Notes under the pieces: model-generated
Database searches by the model: none
What the model was told of the DNA's origin: nothing
Seen by the model: the letters and a program-made list of their open reading frames with translations, nothing else
From: Enoplosus armatus
Lineage: Eukaryota > Chordata > Actinopteri > Centrarchiformes > Enoplosidae
Direction: 5' to 3'
DNA: 64,000 nt
Assembly (NCBI RefSeq): GCF_043641665.1
Contig: NC_092186.1
Coordinates: 14,936,001-15,000,000, forward strand
Made by a program: the position numbers and the translations under genes
Shown here: piece by piece, positions 37,341-48,575 of the stretch
Numbering within the stretch: position 1 is the stretch's first letter
Layout: every line of letters begins with the position of its first letter

Positions 37341-40300
37341 CCTCATTGGTTTTTTTTTTTCTTGCTGCGTGTTACGCACGTTTATGCCACCATGGTCCCT
37401 TTTCACATTTCAAGCACTTTTTTTCTTTCTCAGATGAGATCTTAACTTGGAGGCAATTAGTGTTGAATACACATTTGCTGAGGAAATTGTAGGATCATGA
37501 CATTCTTACCTTACCTGTCATCTAAGTTAAGTGACAACTAATGACTTCATTAATATGATAATTAAGCAGTGATCATTCTTTGGTTGGTACAGCCACTGAA
37601 ACTTCATTATGTCCCCTCTCCATAATATTGCTAATTGCATGTCAATTATGTCATTTAGCCTACTTAGACATTCATTTCTATGCAAATTTTGAATGCCCAA
37701 TTTACCCAGAAGAGGGGACTGTGATCTGGTCATGCTGTGTGTTTATATATCTACAAAGATGTATACTATTCAAGTTCAGGTACTGCAATCTGCATATAAA
37801 ATTATCCAAATTTCTTCAAATTGCAACCATTTTGGGGGGTCTTGTTTGTCATCACACACTTGTTCTATAACCGAAAACCATTCGATGGTCACTTAAAATT
37901 GTTTTTGGAATATAAATGTAGGTTTTTAACTTCTTAACTTAAAGTCCAAATGTGATTTTGTTTATGTCACTGTTATTTCTCCAAAAGAAATAATTTACTC
38001 AAAAGCAAGAAAAAAGCAGTACCTTTTTATTTAACTATATATTTTTTTAAAGGTTTGATCCTCTCCAACTTCAGAAGCCTTCTTTCTCAGCTGTCATAGG
38101 TGAAAATTACAGCATCCACCGAATGTTGCCTCATCACCACAATCATAACATCTTAATTTAAGGCTCTAATAAGCGCTGCTAAGGTTACAGTGTAAACCCA
38201 TTCACATGCTGGAGGCCGTTTGATTGAGAGAGAGAGAGAAAGAGTGAGAGAAGGCAAGTAAACATGGGTAAAATGGATTCTCACTGTCTATATTTCATGT
38301 TGAAAATTGGCTCATAAATCCAGTGGTTTGATCTATGGAACCCGTCGTTGCTTGAAAAAACCTCCGTAAATGTGTAATTTCTCCCTTGACAGAACACAGC
38401 CGAAAGGCTATCTTTCTTTTGCTTCCTCCTCCCCTCTCCCCTTCTTTCTCTGTCTCTCATTCTCGCTCCCTCTCTCTACCAGCCTGGTGTTGGATTAATG
38501 CTCTGCTCTCTTCCCCTCTCTCCTTTCATGCTCCTCTGATATCTTCTTTTCATCACTGCTCATCCATTTATCAAAACTGGGGCTTCTCTCTCTCCCCCTC
38601 TCTATCTCTCAATATCTAAACCCATCTTAAGTTATATGGCAGGTATCTTGTAAGATAGGCTTCAAGAAAGTGGAGGTTATTAATAAATACTTGTCTAAAT
38701 TGAAAATAGGTGGGCAGGGATGCATCACCAGCCATGTGTGAATGATAAAGACCTCCAGCAGCCCCCATCTTGCTCCATCTGCCGTGAGCTCCATCCAGGC
38801 TACAGTGTACGTTCTGCAACACTGATGTGAAAAGCATGATGCAGAACACCACGGCGGAGTGTCTTATAATGTGGTTGTGATGGCATTGAGATGGGATCTC
38901 TTTATCAAGGCCAGGCTGAAGCTTTAATCACGGCCTAAGAGGTGTGCTGGCTGTTTATCATAATTGAACTGTATCCAGGCTAATCGCTGGCATACGTCAC
39001 TGTCGAGGGGTCGCTGGGGCTGCACCAGCAGGCGATGCTGGTGGTGGTGATTGAACACACAGTTAAGAGAAAAGATGTGTACTGAGGGACATAAGGCAGG
39101 AAGAGGCAGGTAATAGCAGATGTGATAGAACCCTGTTCAAATACATCACGCCTTGAGGTAATCGCTGATGTGACGATGATTAGATTGTCGATGCCTCCTT
39201 GCTGTGGCACAGTGCTTTATACCCATCATGTCACATACAATCACTGATTACTACAAGGGGAGGAGGCAGGAATGGTACAATAGGAGTATAAGGACAGGGT
39301 CTGGATAATTTCCCTCCTGAGCTCAGGAGGAGCGAGCACTTATGGGCCATAACAAATGTCCAAAACAGACTTTCACCTCCATGCCCCTCTCTCGTCTCCA
39401 TGTCTCTCACTTTGACTCTCACCTCCTCCAGTATTTAGGTCACCTTGAGGGAGAAAACTTTTAATCATTGTTCCACATCAAATTCACCTGTGCCCTCTGG
39501 GACGCTGAGCTGCAACAAAGAGGAGGGGAGTTGAAACCGCGAGTAGGAAAATCACAGTGGCCCACAGGGCTGGACAGTGGAAGTCATTTCCACTGGATTT
39601 TTTTTGCAAGTGGGGGAAGGCCTGCTACAACACAAACCCAATCACTGGTGCTAAGCAGTGCTTACAGCTAGGCATTAACCCCACTGTCCACTCTCCACAT
39701 TAAAGCCCCGGGGAGGCAGAAGAGAGTGGAGTGGAGTGGAGCGGAGAGAGTGGGACTAAATCTAGACTATCCTATTCTCCGGTACTGTGCTGCTCCCGGG
39801 AACATCTCCGGTCAGGTGTTGTTGTCTTTCAAGATGTCCTTCCTTGAAAAGAAGTAACGAGGAAGGATGGTGGTGAAAGTCATTATAGGAGGAGAGATTT
39901 TCCTTGTATAGTCATATACACTGAGTGTACCAAAGACAAACCAGGTGGATTTGGGTGAAAGATTTGACCCTTGTTTGATTTCATTTATGAAGAAAAGTCT
40001 TAATTCTCTGTGGGTTTATCATACATTAACACAGTGATTTGATACATTGTTATTAATTAAAACATCTTTATTAGTGCAGCTTTAATTATGTTAGATGTCT
40101 AAAGAAGATTTCTAAATCAGGTGATGAACAACACACTAAGATGAAACAATGGTGTCCTGGGTGTGTATGAGTTTACTCTGGTCCTCAGTTTGTACGTGTA
40201 TCCATATTTATGGACTTTTATTTCATTGTCTATCTTAGCTAACATGATGAAGAAAGGGGGGCACAGAGGGGCGAGCAGAGTGTGGTCTGCTCAGGTCAGA

Positions 40301-43300
40301 GCTGTGATTGCATGCTGACTATAAACAAGATCAGGTTGGACAAATCAGCTCCACTCTGTTCCACCATCAGCCCTCAGAAACAAACCGGCTTGACTTGATT
40401 TGTCAGTGAGAGATAGAGAGGCCTCTGAACAATATGTGACAGTTACCTCTGCAAACCAGTGCAGCGAATGTCCTCCTCTTCACCTGCACAAGCACAATTC
40501 TAACAAAGAAAAAAAAATCCAATTTACCATGCGGATCCACAGCTGTCACGGCAGGGGAATTAAACATTACCCATAACTCACTGGGGGTTCTGAGCAGGTC
40601 AGCGGATGGCAGGGATGGTAACATCACTCTGGGGTGCAATAACAAAGGATTTTAACCTCTGACTCCTCCGCTAGTGCTGATGGCAGAACATCCTCCTCAC
40701 CAACAGCAGCTTTCACCAAGCTGGTTAACAATCTCTGGTTGAGCTGATGACTCAACTTACCGGTGCACACCTTACTACACAACGCTCACTTTTCTCCCTA
40801 ACACAAACAGGAAGACACGGGGAAATGTCAGCATAAATGCAATGCTTTCCACCCCGCTGGGTCCTGGAGCAGTTCCTGTGATGCTTCATAGGGGTTTGCT
40901 GAGATCCCATATAGCTGCAAGCGTCCCGGTGTCATCACCCACATAGGCTGACTGCTTGCCTGGCTGGCCCGCCACCACCAGAGCCTCAATTACCTGACTG
41001 ACGTTTCATTAGCGCCTGCAGCTGATCCCGTGGCTGAGAGGCAGTGGGGCGCAGAGGAGCATGGAGCGAGAGAGAGAGAGTGAGAAGGGGGGAAGAGAAG
41101 GAGGCTTCAACGCATTACATTCTCATGCGCTGTCAGAGTCACAGCCTTGAGTACAGCCACACAGCCACTCATTACATTGCAGTCATTTAGTACATGCTCT
41201 TATTGAGCTGGACTGTGTATATACTAAAATAGAGCTGGCTGGGTTTTTATCCGGTGGCACCAGTTCTGAGATGACATTCACATTCCTGTCCTGGATTGTT
41301 GGAGCAGCTGAGAAGTGTGTGTGTGTGTGTGCGTGTGTGCACATGGGATGTAAGGTAGCAGTCTATGAGACAAATCAATCTGGTGCAGTGTACTGATCAG
41401 AGGTTCATCTCTTCTTGTGTTTCTCTGCATGTATGCTTACATGTGTGGAGCCATATACGTGTGGTTGCGTGTCCTGTATACATACCTGGGTTTGTGTGTG
41501 TGATGCGTGTGGCCTCTCCATCCTTGGGGTTAGTGCAGGCCATGTCAGAGATGATCCAGGGCAGAGCTGAGGGGGCTTAGTGAGACCCCCGGCCTGAGCC
41601 TCTCCACAGAGCCCACGCTTGGCTGGCCTCTCCTTCCCATTTGTCATCCTGGGCCAGTAAGACCCCCGGAGAGATTATGGCAGAGCAGAGAGACTGGAGG
41701 AGTAGCAGGAATAAGAGGATCAGTTAAGCTATAAACACAGACAAGTTTGTGTCTCTCACCCACTCTGGTGCAGTGACAGTTTGTAATGGCTGTCAAAAGT
41801 TCGCTCCGTGCCGTACATCTTCCTTTAAAGGACACCGCAGTGCCTGAATGTGCCATACCTCTTGTGTTGGCAAACACAACAGGTGTAAGAACTTTTATGG
41901 GTTTGATCAAATGTGGCGTGTGCTGTGAAAAGCGGCCTCAAGTTGGACATGAAACATAAAGAGTTAACTGCATCAACCCACGTTGACCCACGCTAATGAA
42001 CCATGACCCAGTGCAGAACAGAAAATGCAAAGGTTTGTCTATAATTACAATTCTGTAGCACAAAGACCATTAGTCAAATCCTGAGAGCTCCTTCATTTCC
42101 ATATTTTTGAATATTCTACTTAATTATGCAAAGGGAAGAGTGAGGCAGATGAGAAGTTTTAAGAAAGCCTCATAAAGTCCTTATTAAGAGCAGAGGGGAT
42201 TAATGACAGTTAATATGAGGGCAATCAAACATTTAATGCAAAGGCCCTCCTGCAGGCAAACAGTATTTAAATGAGTCAATTAGACATTCATTATCTACAA
42301 GCCTATAAGTGGAGTCAGATCTGCATAAATGTTGGTGAGGAGAATCACTCCCCACTAAAAAGGAACTAATGAAATATTAAAAAAGTTAACAACTTAGACA
42401 TGGAAAATGTACAAATATTGATTGCTAGAGGGCTGGTTACATGTTGTCGTCAAATCAGGGGAGAATGCGTGATATCCACTGGAGATTGTCTCATAAATCA
42501 TAATTATCGAGTTAGCATGATCTCTCCTCCCAATTAGCTATGTAGTATTGTTGAAGTGGAATGAGAGAGGGGAAAGGGGGAAGCCCTCTAATTGTCTGTT
42601 ATAAAATCACATCAAGTCCTATACGGGAAGATCTCCAGTCTTACTGTAAGTGCCTCTAAATTATTGTCATGCTAACAAACCACCTTAAAATAAGTAGATA
42701 TACACACAAACATACATATTCTGCAGAGGATGACTTGAATAATGTACCAAACTATGCAGATATATCATTGTCAGGACATCCACCCTCCCTCCTCCTCCCA
42801 TCCTTCTTTCTTTCCCTCTCTCCATGTCTGAGCCTCCACTCTTGTCAGTTGCCCCAGCACACAATTACTGTGTGTGATTGCTATCAGGCGGGACGGTCGG
42901 GGAGGCTCCCAAATTAGGGCCTAAATAGGATTTCCTACATGGCGAAGGGCACAGGCCTGGACATGGTAATGAAAGCCTATATATCACAATCAGGCCGACA
43001 ATCCTATTCATACTGCAACACATTACTCTCACTCCTCATAATTATAGAGGGGTGACAGACGGGCCTGTGAGGCATGGTGGAGGAGGCGCAAGAGCGAGGA
43101 GGAGGAGGAGGCAAAGGCGGAGGGGGGGTGTTACTGGGAAGGTGGCTGAGCAGTGTCACAGTTAGTTTCGAGTGGCTTCTTCTCTCTACTTGTGTGATCT
43201 CTTGATACCTGGAGTGGCCGGATTAGGTGCGAGTCCACTGGGTTCAATTCTACATAGTTCCAGCCTGTGATCCAGCCACCTATAGATCCGTGTAATTACA

Positions 43301-44028
43301 GAAAAGAGCTCTAATTTGGGCATTTTCTCCCAGTGGGAAGATTCTTCCAATGGGACACTGACCACATCTTCCACCAGACTGACTGACACAGACACACACA
43401 CAAACACTCACACACAAACATACTCCCTCACAGAGAGCGATGTGATGAGATGTGAGAGGGACAGCTTTGCGATCAATACCATGAGCAGGAATCAGCGATG
43501 GGGAGAATAAGACAATGGCCTATCAGATTGAGGTTGACTTCTCCTTGTATGTGTGGCAGGCCTGTGACAATAGATTGGCCCAGAAATCCGATGGCACTCG
43601 CCGACGGGGGGAAAAAAGAGGAGACAGATGAAAAGAAAGATTGCTAATGCTCTCCAAGCAGGCATTTTAATCTGTGACAGAGGAGGGATTTGGTGAAAGC
43701 CATTATCACACAGCTACCCCCCTCTTCCTCCCTCCCCTTTCTTTTCTGATAAGACAACCTTATCAGACTGCTTGCGGGAGAATGTGTATGTGTGTATGTG
43801 TCCACACCTTTGCATGTGTTTGTGTTGCAAAATGAGATATTCCAAATGCGATTCATTGGACCTAAGAAAGCCCTGCTCTATCGATGTAAATCACCTTAAG
43901 AACTCAGTCAAACGGTAAGCATCACAAAGTGGATTCAGATCACAATAAACCACTTCGCCGGGCAAAGAAACACCCATGACAGTGAGGAAACATGAGGCGC
44001 ATTGTGTTCATCTGTTCCCCGCTGAGAC

Positions 44029-44030
<2 letters not shown>
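37341..44030. other. Gene desert, part 1
   Basis: No exon or RNA gene is recognised. A pyrimidine-rich stretch (CTCTCTCC) lies at 38410-38620. Complex homeodomain-word-rich stretches at 42200-42330, 42450-42560 and 42850-43090 look like conserved non-coding DNA. In vertebrates eri3 commonly lies between dmap1 and rnf220, but no eri3-like exon was found. Confidence 0.45.
42850..43090. promoter_or_regulatory. Candidate conserved non-coding element
   Basis: A repeat-free, compositionally complex stretch with CAATTA, ATAATTAT, ATTAGG and TATATATCAC words and no coding frame. It lies in the desert upstream of the developmental gene rnf220. The call rests on texture only; no alignment was possible. 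Confidence 0.25.

Positions 44031-44078
<48 letters not shown>
44031..44078. repeat. (GT)n microsatellite
   Basis: A pure GT run of about 48 bp, the first of a cluster of five long dinucleotide tracts in 3 kb. Confidence 0.95.
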
Positions 44079-44082
<4 letters not shown>

Positions 44083-44261
44083 GCCTGTGTCTCACCTGCA
44101 GCTGCAGAGATAGCTCTCATCTCATGATCACATCACAAACTTCAAAAGAGAGATGAGATGATGATGGTGTCTGCCCACTCAGGTCACATATTCACCTCTG
44201 GAAACTTCTCCACTCTGTCAGCTGGACCAGGTGCAGGAGGTTGAGTAGTGTGCCTGTGTGT

Positions 44262-44262
<1 letters not shown>

Positions 44263-44337
<75 letters not shown>

Positions 44338-44349
44338 CGTGCGTGTGTT
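44263..44349. repeat. (GT)n microsatellite ending in (GC)n
   Basis: A GT run of about 70 bp passing into GCGCGCGCG and then GTGCGTGTG. The alternating purine-pyrimidine tract is nearly 90 bp long, a strong candidate for Z-DNA. Confidence 0.95.
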
Positions 44350-44426
44350 TGTGCACGTGCATGAGGCAGCAGATGGAGAGATGTGCTTGAGATGACTCTT
44401 CCTGATGTAATGGACTGATAGAGGTT

Positions 44427-44429
<3 letters not shown>

Positions 44430-44486
<57 letters not shown>
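44430..44486. repeat. (GT)n microsatellite
   Basis: A pure GT run of about 57 bp. Confidence 0.95.
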
Positions 44487-44488
<2 letters not shown>

Positions 44489-44726
44489 CCAGGTTGACAA
44501 TGGGTGTGAATGCATGTGCTGTACATGTGCTTGCATGTCTGCGAATTGTGCTTGTGTGTGTATGCATATATTTGCATATGTGTGTGTGTGCCGGACAGCA
44601 GCCTATATCCCCATTTAGTGTGTGTGTGTCTCCTCAACATGGTGTCCCTTCTGTGATCAGGACAATCCATCAGGCCTTGCCGCTCATTAATCACCAGACA
44701 GACACACATGCACATACACACACAGA

Positions 44727-44729
<3 letters not shown>

Positions 44730-44786
<57 letters not shown>
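44730..44786. repeat. (AC)n microsatellite
   Basis: An AC run of about 57 bp, in the opposite strand sense to the GT run at 44430-44486, so the two could pair as a hairpin. Confidence 0.95.
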
Positions 44787-44789
<3 letters not shown>

Positions 44790-45027
44790 TTGGGATCAGG
44801 GCAGGCAGTGATGAACAGTAGGGTTAGTTTAGTGGAGCACTCACACCTGCACCACAAAGAGCGACAGGCGACACAACACATCCGCAGACATGATCACAGC
44901 CTCAGAGGGCTTCTGGCTTCTGGAGACAACGTCCAGAGATAAAATGCTGCACCTTGAAGAACTTATTCTGAGTTTTCTGTTTTAACGTCAACATTTATTC
45001 TTCCTCTATTTCCATGTCTCTTTGAAA

Positions 45028-45235
45028 GGAAACTCCACTGATTTGACATGTCAACTTAAAAAAGTAAGCCTGCGATACAAACTGGGGGAACAGAGTGTGA
45101 GAGATGCAGGTGTTTAGCAGGCAGGGATGGTCTAACAAAAGACGCTATAGAGTTGAATCTTGGGAAGTGTGGGATCCATTCCTGGGAGTAAAAGTCAGAA
45201 TGTCTCACCCTCTGCTGCATTGATTCTGATATTCC
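45028..45235. repeat. Possible MITE-related fragment
   Basis: It begins AAAGGAAACTCCACTGATTT, similar to the terminal motif of the element at 8334 (AAAGAGTACTCCACCGATTT). The interior differs, so this may be another family sharing the terminus or a decayed copy. The right boundary is arbitrary. Confidence 0.3.
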
Positions 45236-45449
45236 TTTTCTACATCTCTCATGAGTACACCAACTGTATGAAAGTGCAATACTAACTCACTGTAGTACTC
45301 TTTTGAGGGTTTAAACTTAACAGAACTGTAATTATCATTTATTGTCAGATTAATCATGATTACTTGCTGAACAAAAAAAGCTCTTTTCTTACTTCCTAAA
45401 CATACTTTGTACATCAATCAGACCTCAAGACCAAGTCCTCCAAATGAAA

Positions 45450-45715
45450 CAGCAAAATACGACATCTGTCCATGCCCTCCCAAACGGCACACAGTGTTTT
45501 CTGATCTGATGCTGCCATTGGCAGGATGACGTATTTTGTCCTCCCAAATCAGTTTTATGATATGACAACACTGTGATTAGGTTTGGTTAGCTTTAGGCAC
45601 CAAAATGACTTGGTTAGGTTTAGGGAAAGGTCGAAATGGGACACGAACAGCGGCCTCCCGTGTTGAAGGTCAATGTTTTGTTGACCCATCCACCCCAACC
45701 TCCTCCCTATATGGA
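45450..45715. repeat. Dispersed teleost repeat with GGTTAGG motif
   Basis: It contains GTTTGGTTAGCTTTAGGCAC and then TTGGTTAGGTTTAGGGAAAG, a doublet I recognise from a dispersed fish repeat, followed by a CGAACAGCGGCCTCCCG stretch. A block near 45465 (TACGACATCTGTCC) is echoed at 45530 (GACGTATTTTGTCC). The family name is not known to me, and no coding frame is present. Confidence 0.5.
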
Positions 45716-46733
45716 CTTTGTGGTTCTGTAATTACATCACCCCACTTCTTCCTTTGCTTCTGACAGACAGTAGTCATAATTCCTACAGCCATTAAAGGTC
45801 TTTGTCACTTGAATGTAAATATGTCATTATTGAGGATTTGAACGACTGTTGCTGGACAGCTGAGGTGCTTTACATACAAAGTTACTAGGGGATATTTCAA
45901 TTTGAGTAGGTCACCACTGGATAGTGGATGCCACCGATACAATCCTGAAGTCCTCTTTGCCTCTGTGCTCGCCTCAAGTCTCCACTCGAGGCCTTTTACT
46001 ATGGATCATCAGATCAGAGCTGAGCAGCCCTCCATAGAACCAGCGTACTGGCTAATTCACTATTGATCCTGGCCCATAGACCAATTTCCACTTGTGTTTG
46101 GTTTGGGACTACAGTTTCGGTCACGCTCTGGTTCTCCCTTAGGGGCCAGGGAGGAGCCCCTGCCACTCTCTTATCAGGCAGAGAGCACACACACAAAGAG
46201 TGTGTGGGATGGAGAGGGATGGGGAGTGAAAGGCAGGAGGGGAGCGTTACTAGCTTGCAGAGAAAGGGAGAGAGGTCATTAGTGGATGGTGATAAGTTCC
46301 GCAGTTTGAGAGAAAGCAGAGTGGCGCTGGCTTTGTGCGAGGTCGCAGTGTGTTATGCAGACTCCAGAGGACTGGTCGCCAATGGTTCCTTCAGTGCAAA
46401 TCTTTGTGCTGGTAAAATAGGGATAGTGTTAAAATTGAAGCGCCAGATAGACAAGAAATACAGAGCTGTCCATGGTGCTGAAAAGAGGTTACACATTAAA
46501 AGACAAGCTTTCCTTCTTTCTTTCCTTATCTATCTTTCTTTCTTTCTTATGTCCTTCCTTGCAGACACTGAGGCCAGTTATTCCTGGAGGTCAACGACAG
46601 TGTCTGTCTGTGTGTGTGTGCTGGGGTGATGTGACTGGGGAGATTCATTAGGATTGTGTCACTAAGTAAATGTGTGTTGACCTGGGCCACTGGCAGACAC
46701 ACTCCCCTGATACGATGCCACGAGCCAATCTTC

Positions 46734-46738
<5 letters not shown>

Positions 46739-46788
<50 letters not shown>

Positions 46789-46791
46789 ACA

Positions 46792-46855
<64 letters not shown>
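46739..46855. repeat. (AC)n microsatellite, longest in the window
   Basis: About 117 bp of nearly pure CA with single ATA and CTCA interruptions near 46783-46794. Long Thr-His and Cys-Val frames across it are artefacts. Confidence 0.97.
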
Positions 46856-46856
<1 letters not shown>

Positions 46857-48274
46857 CAAGGGATGCCTCAGAGATCAAACCTGTCCACTCCTCACAATCC
46901 TCTTTTACCTTCCTCTATCTACTCACCTCTCACTCTCTATTGCTGTCTTCACACACACCCCTCCCCCAAACACACCTTCTCTCCTCTTTATCCACCCACC
47001 TCTCATTCTCCATCCATCTCTCCCTTTCCCTGCCTCTCTTCCCATACCTGTCCCTCCTGCCTCCCCCTTACTGGCTCCCCTCTGTCTCTCTTTTTCTTTC
47101 TCCCACTAACAACATTCCCTGGACTAATTGCAATTCTGTCAGCAGGTAAATGCTTTGTGACCAGTCGCTGACAGTCACGCCAGCCAGCCCCCAGGTTGCC
47201 ACTGACAGTCATTGTGGGGCAGACAGGGCAGACAGGACAGCCTCGGCAGCGTTGGCAGTCAGTTAGCAGGCAGTGCATATGGATGTGGCCCCTCAGCTGA
47301 ATAGTGAGACTCCAACTGTCTGCTAGTGTGTGACACTCCCATTACCCCGCCACAGAAAAAGGTAGACAGCCACAGAACAGCTGGATAATGCACTGTCTGA
47401 CTGACGATACACTCTACCTCTCACACACTCTGCTTCTCACCTCGTCTCCGGGCCTATGACAACGCCATCTTGATACTGTCAGGTAGGGAGCCAGCCAGTG
47501 TGACATGTCAGCACTCACACAGTTGACTCCTGATGTACAATATTAAAGCAAATGGAGGCTGAGGTTGGGGGGGAAAGGGGATTGATGATGAATGATGGAT
47601 TAGAGGAGATACAGGGGTAACACTCATATTTTTATACACAACTGCAACACCTGTCATGCTTGAATCCTTTCAATTACCATAAATCAAAAGTCAATGTGAT
47701 ACTTTTGTTACTGTGTGGAATATGTTCTTAGTAAACAGGATTTTGAATGTAGAGTCCGTCTTAGCATAGCTCCTTGATGACCAGGCTTAGCTAATTAAAG
47801 CAGGCTGTTGACAGTTGTCAGCGTGACCCTTAGCACAGTGCTCCCCTGGGGGTCCTGTTAGCATGCTAATGCTAATCCCCAGTGACGGGGGACAGGGCAG
47901 GGCTGTCCCCTGCAGCCCCTGCTGTTGTGACCACGGGATGTGTCAGGACAGGCACAGTGATGTGCTAACATGGAGACGTCCCCATGTGCATGTCACACAT
48001 CTGTAATTAGAAAGGAGGCAGGCAGCGGGAGAGCTGGGGGGGACAGTTGTTGTGGGACCACTTGATCTCTGTTCCCGACACGGCTCGGAAAAGAGCAGTC
48101 TGCGCCTAAAACGGGCTTATAAAAGAGCAACTGGTTTCACAGGCTTTAACGCGACGATTTGCCTCATGTAAGCTTGGGAGGCATGTTTGAGATTTGATGT
48201 GAGTGGATTCACAGAGAAAAGAGCAACACAGGGCTTCACAAAAACACAATCACAAACCAGTTAGCATTACAACT

Positions 48275-48305
48275 GGGGGGCGGGGGGGGGGGGGGGGGGG
48301 GGGGG
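48275..48305 (+). repeat. Poly-G tract with one C
   Basis: Six G, one C, then 24 consecutive G. The tract is capable of forming a G-quadruplex and is prone to assembly or replication length error. The Gly-rich frame through it is not a gene. Confidence 0.95.
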
Positions 48306-48544
48306 CAGAGAGGGCTCCTACACCTGTCTGTCAGTCTATCTGTCTGTCTCTCTTCTCCTCTCCAAGGGAAGGTCAAGGACACATGCATATTCATGGTCGA
48401 GCCTGGCACAGGATCGATGGCTTTTAATTGTTTTCTCTTGGTTGGTGGAGGGACGTGCCAGTGTCTATTGATCTGTTTGAGCAGAGGCCACTCACAGAGC
48501 ACGACTGAGAGACCTTTACCTGACTGAACACCGATAGACTGTGT

Positions 48545-48575
<31 letters not shown>

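Noticed and set aside
44184..44811. Long open frames reading Thr-His or Cys-Val repeats on both strands
   Set aside because: They are translations of (CA)n/(GT)n microsatellites. The same applies near 1154-1646, 46547-47171, 53781 and 63477.
46063..46629. 188-codon plus-strand frame in the gene desert
   Set aside because: It has no recognisable domain, no splice or promoter context, and ends through a low-complexity TTTCTTTC and GTGTG stretch. It is judged a chance frame.
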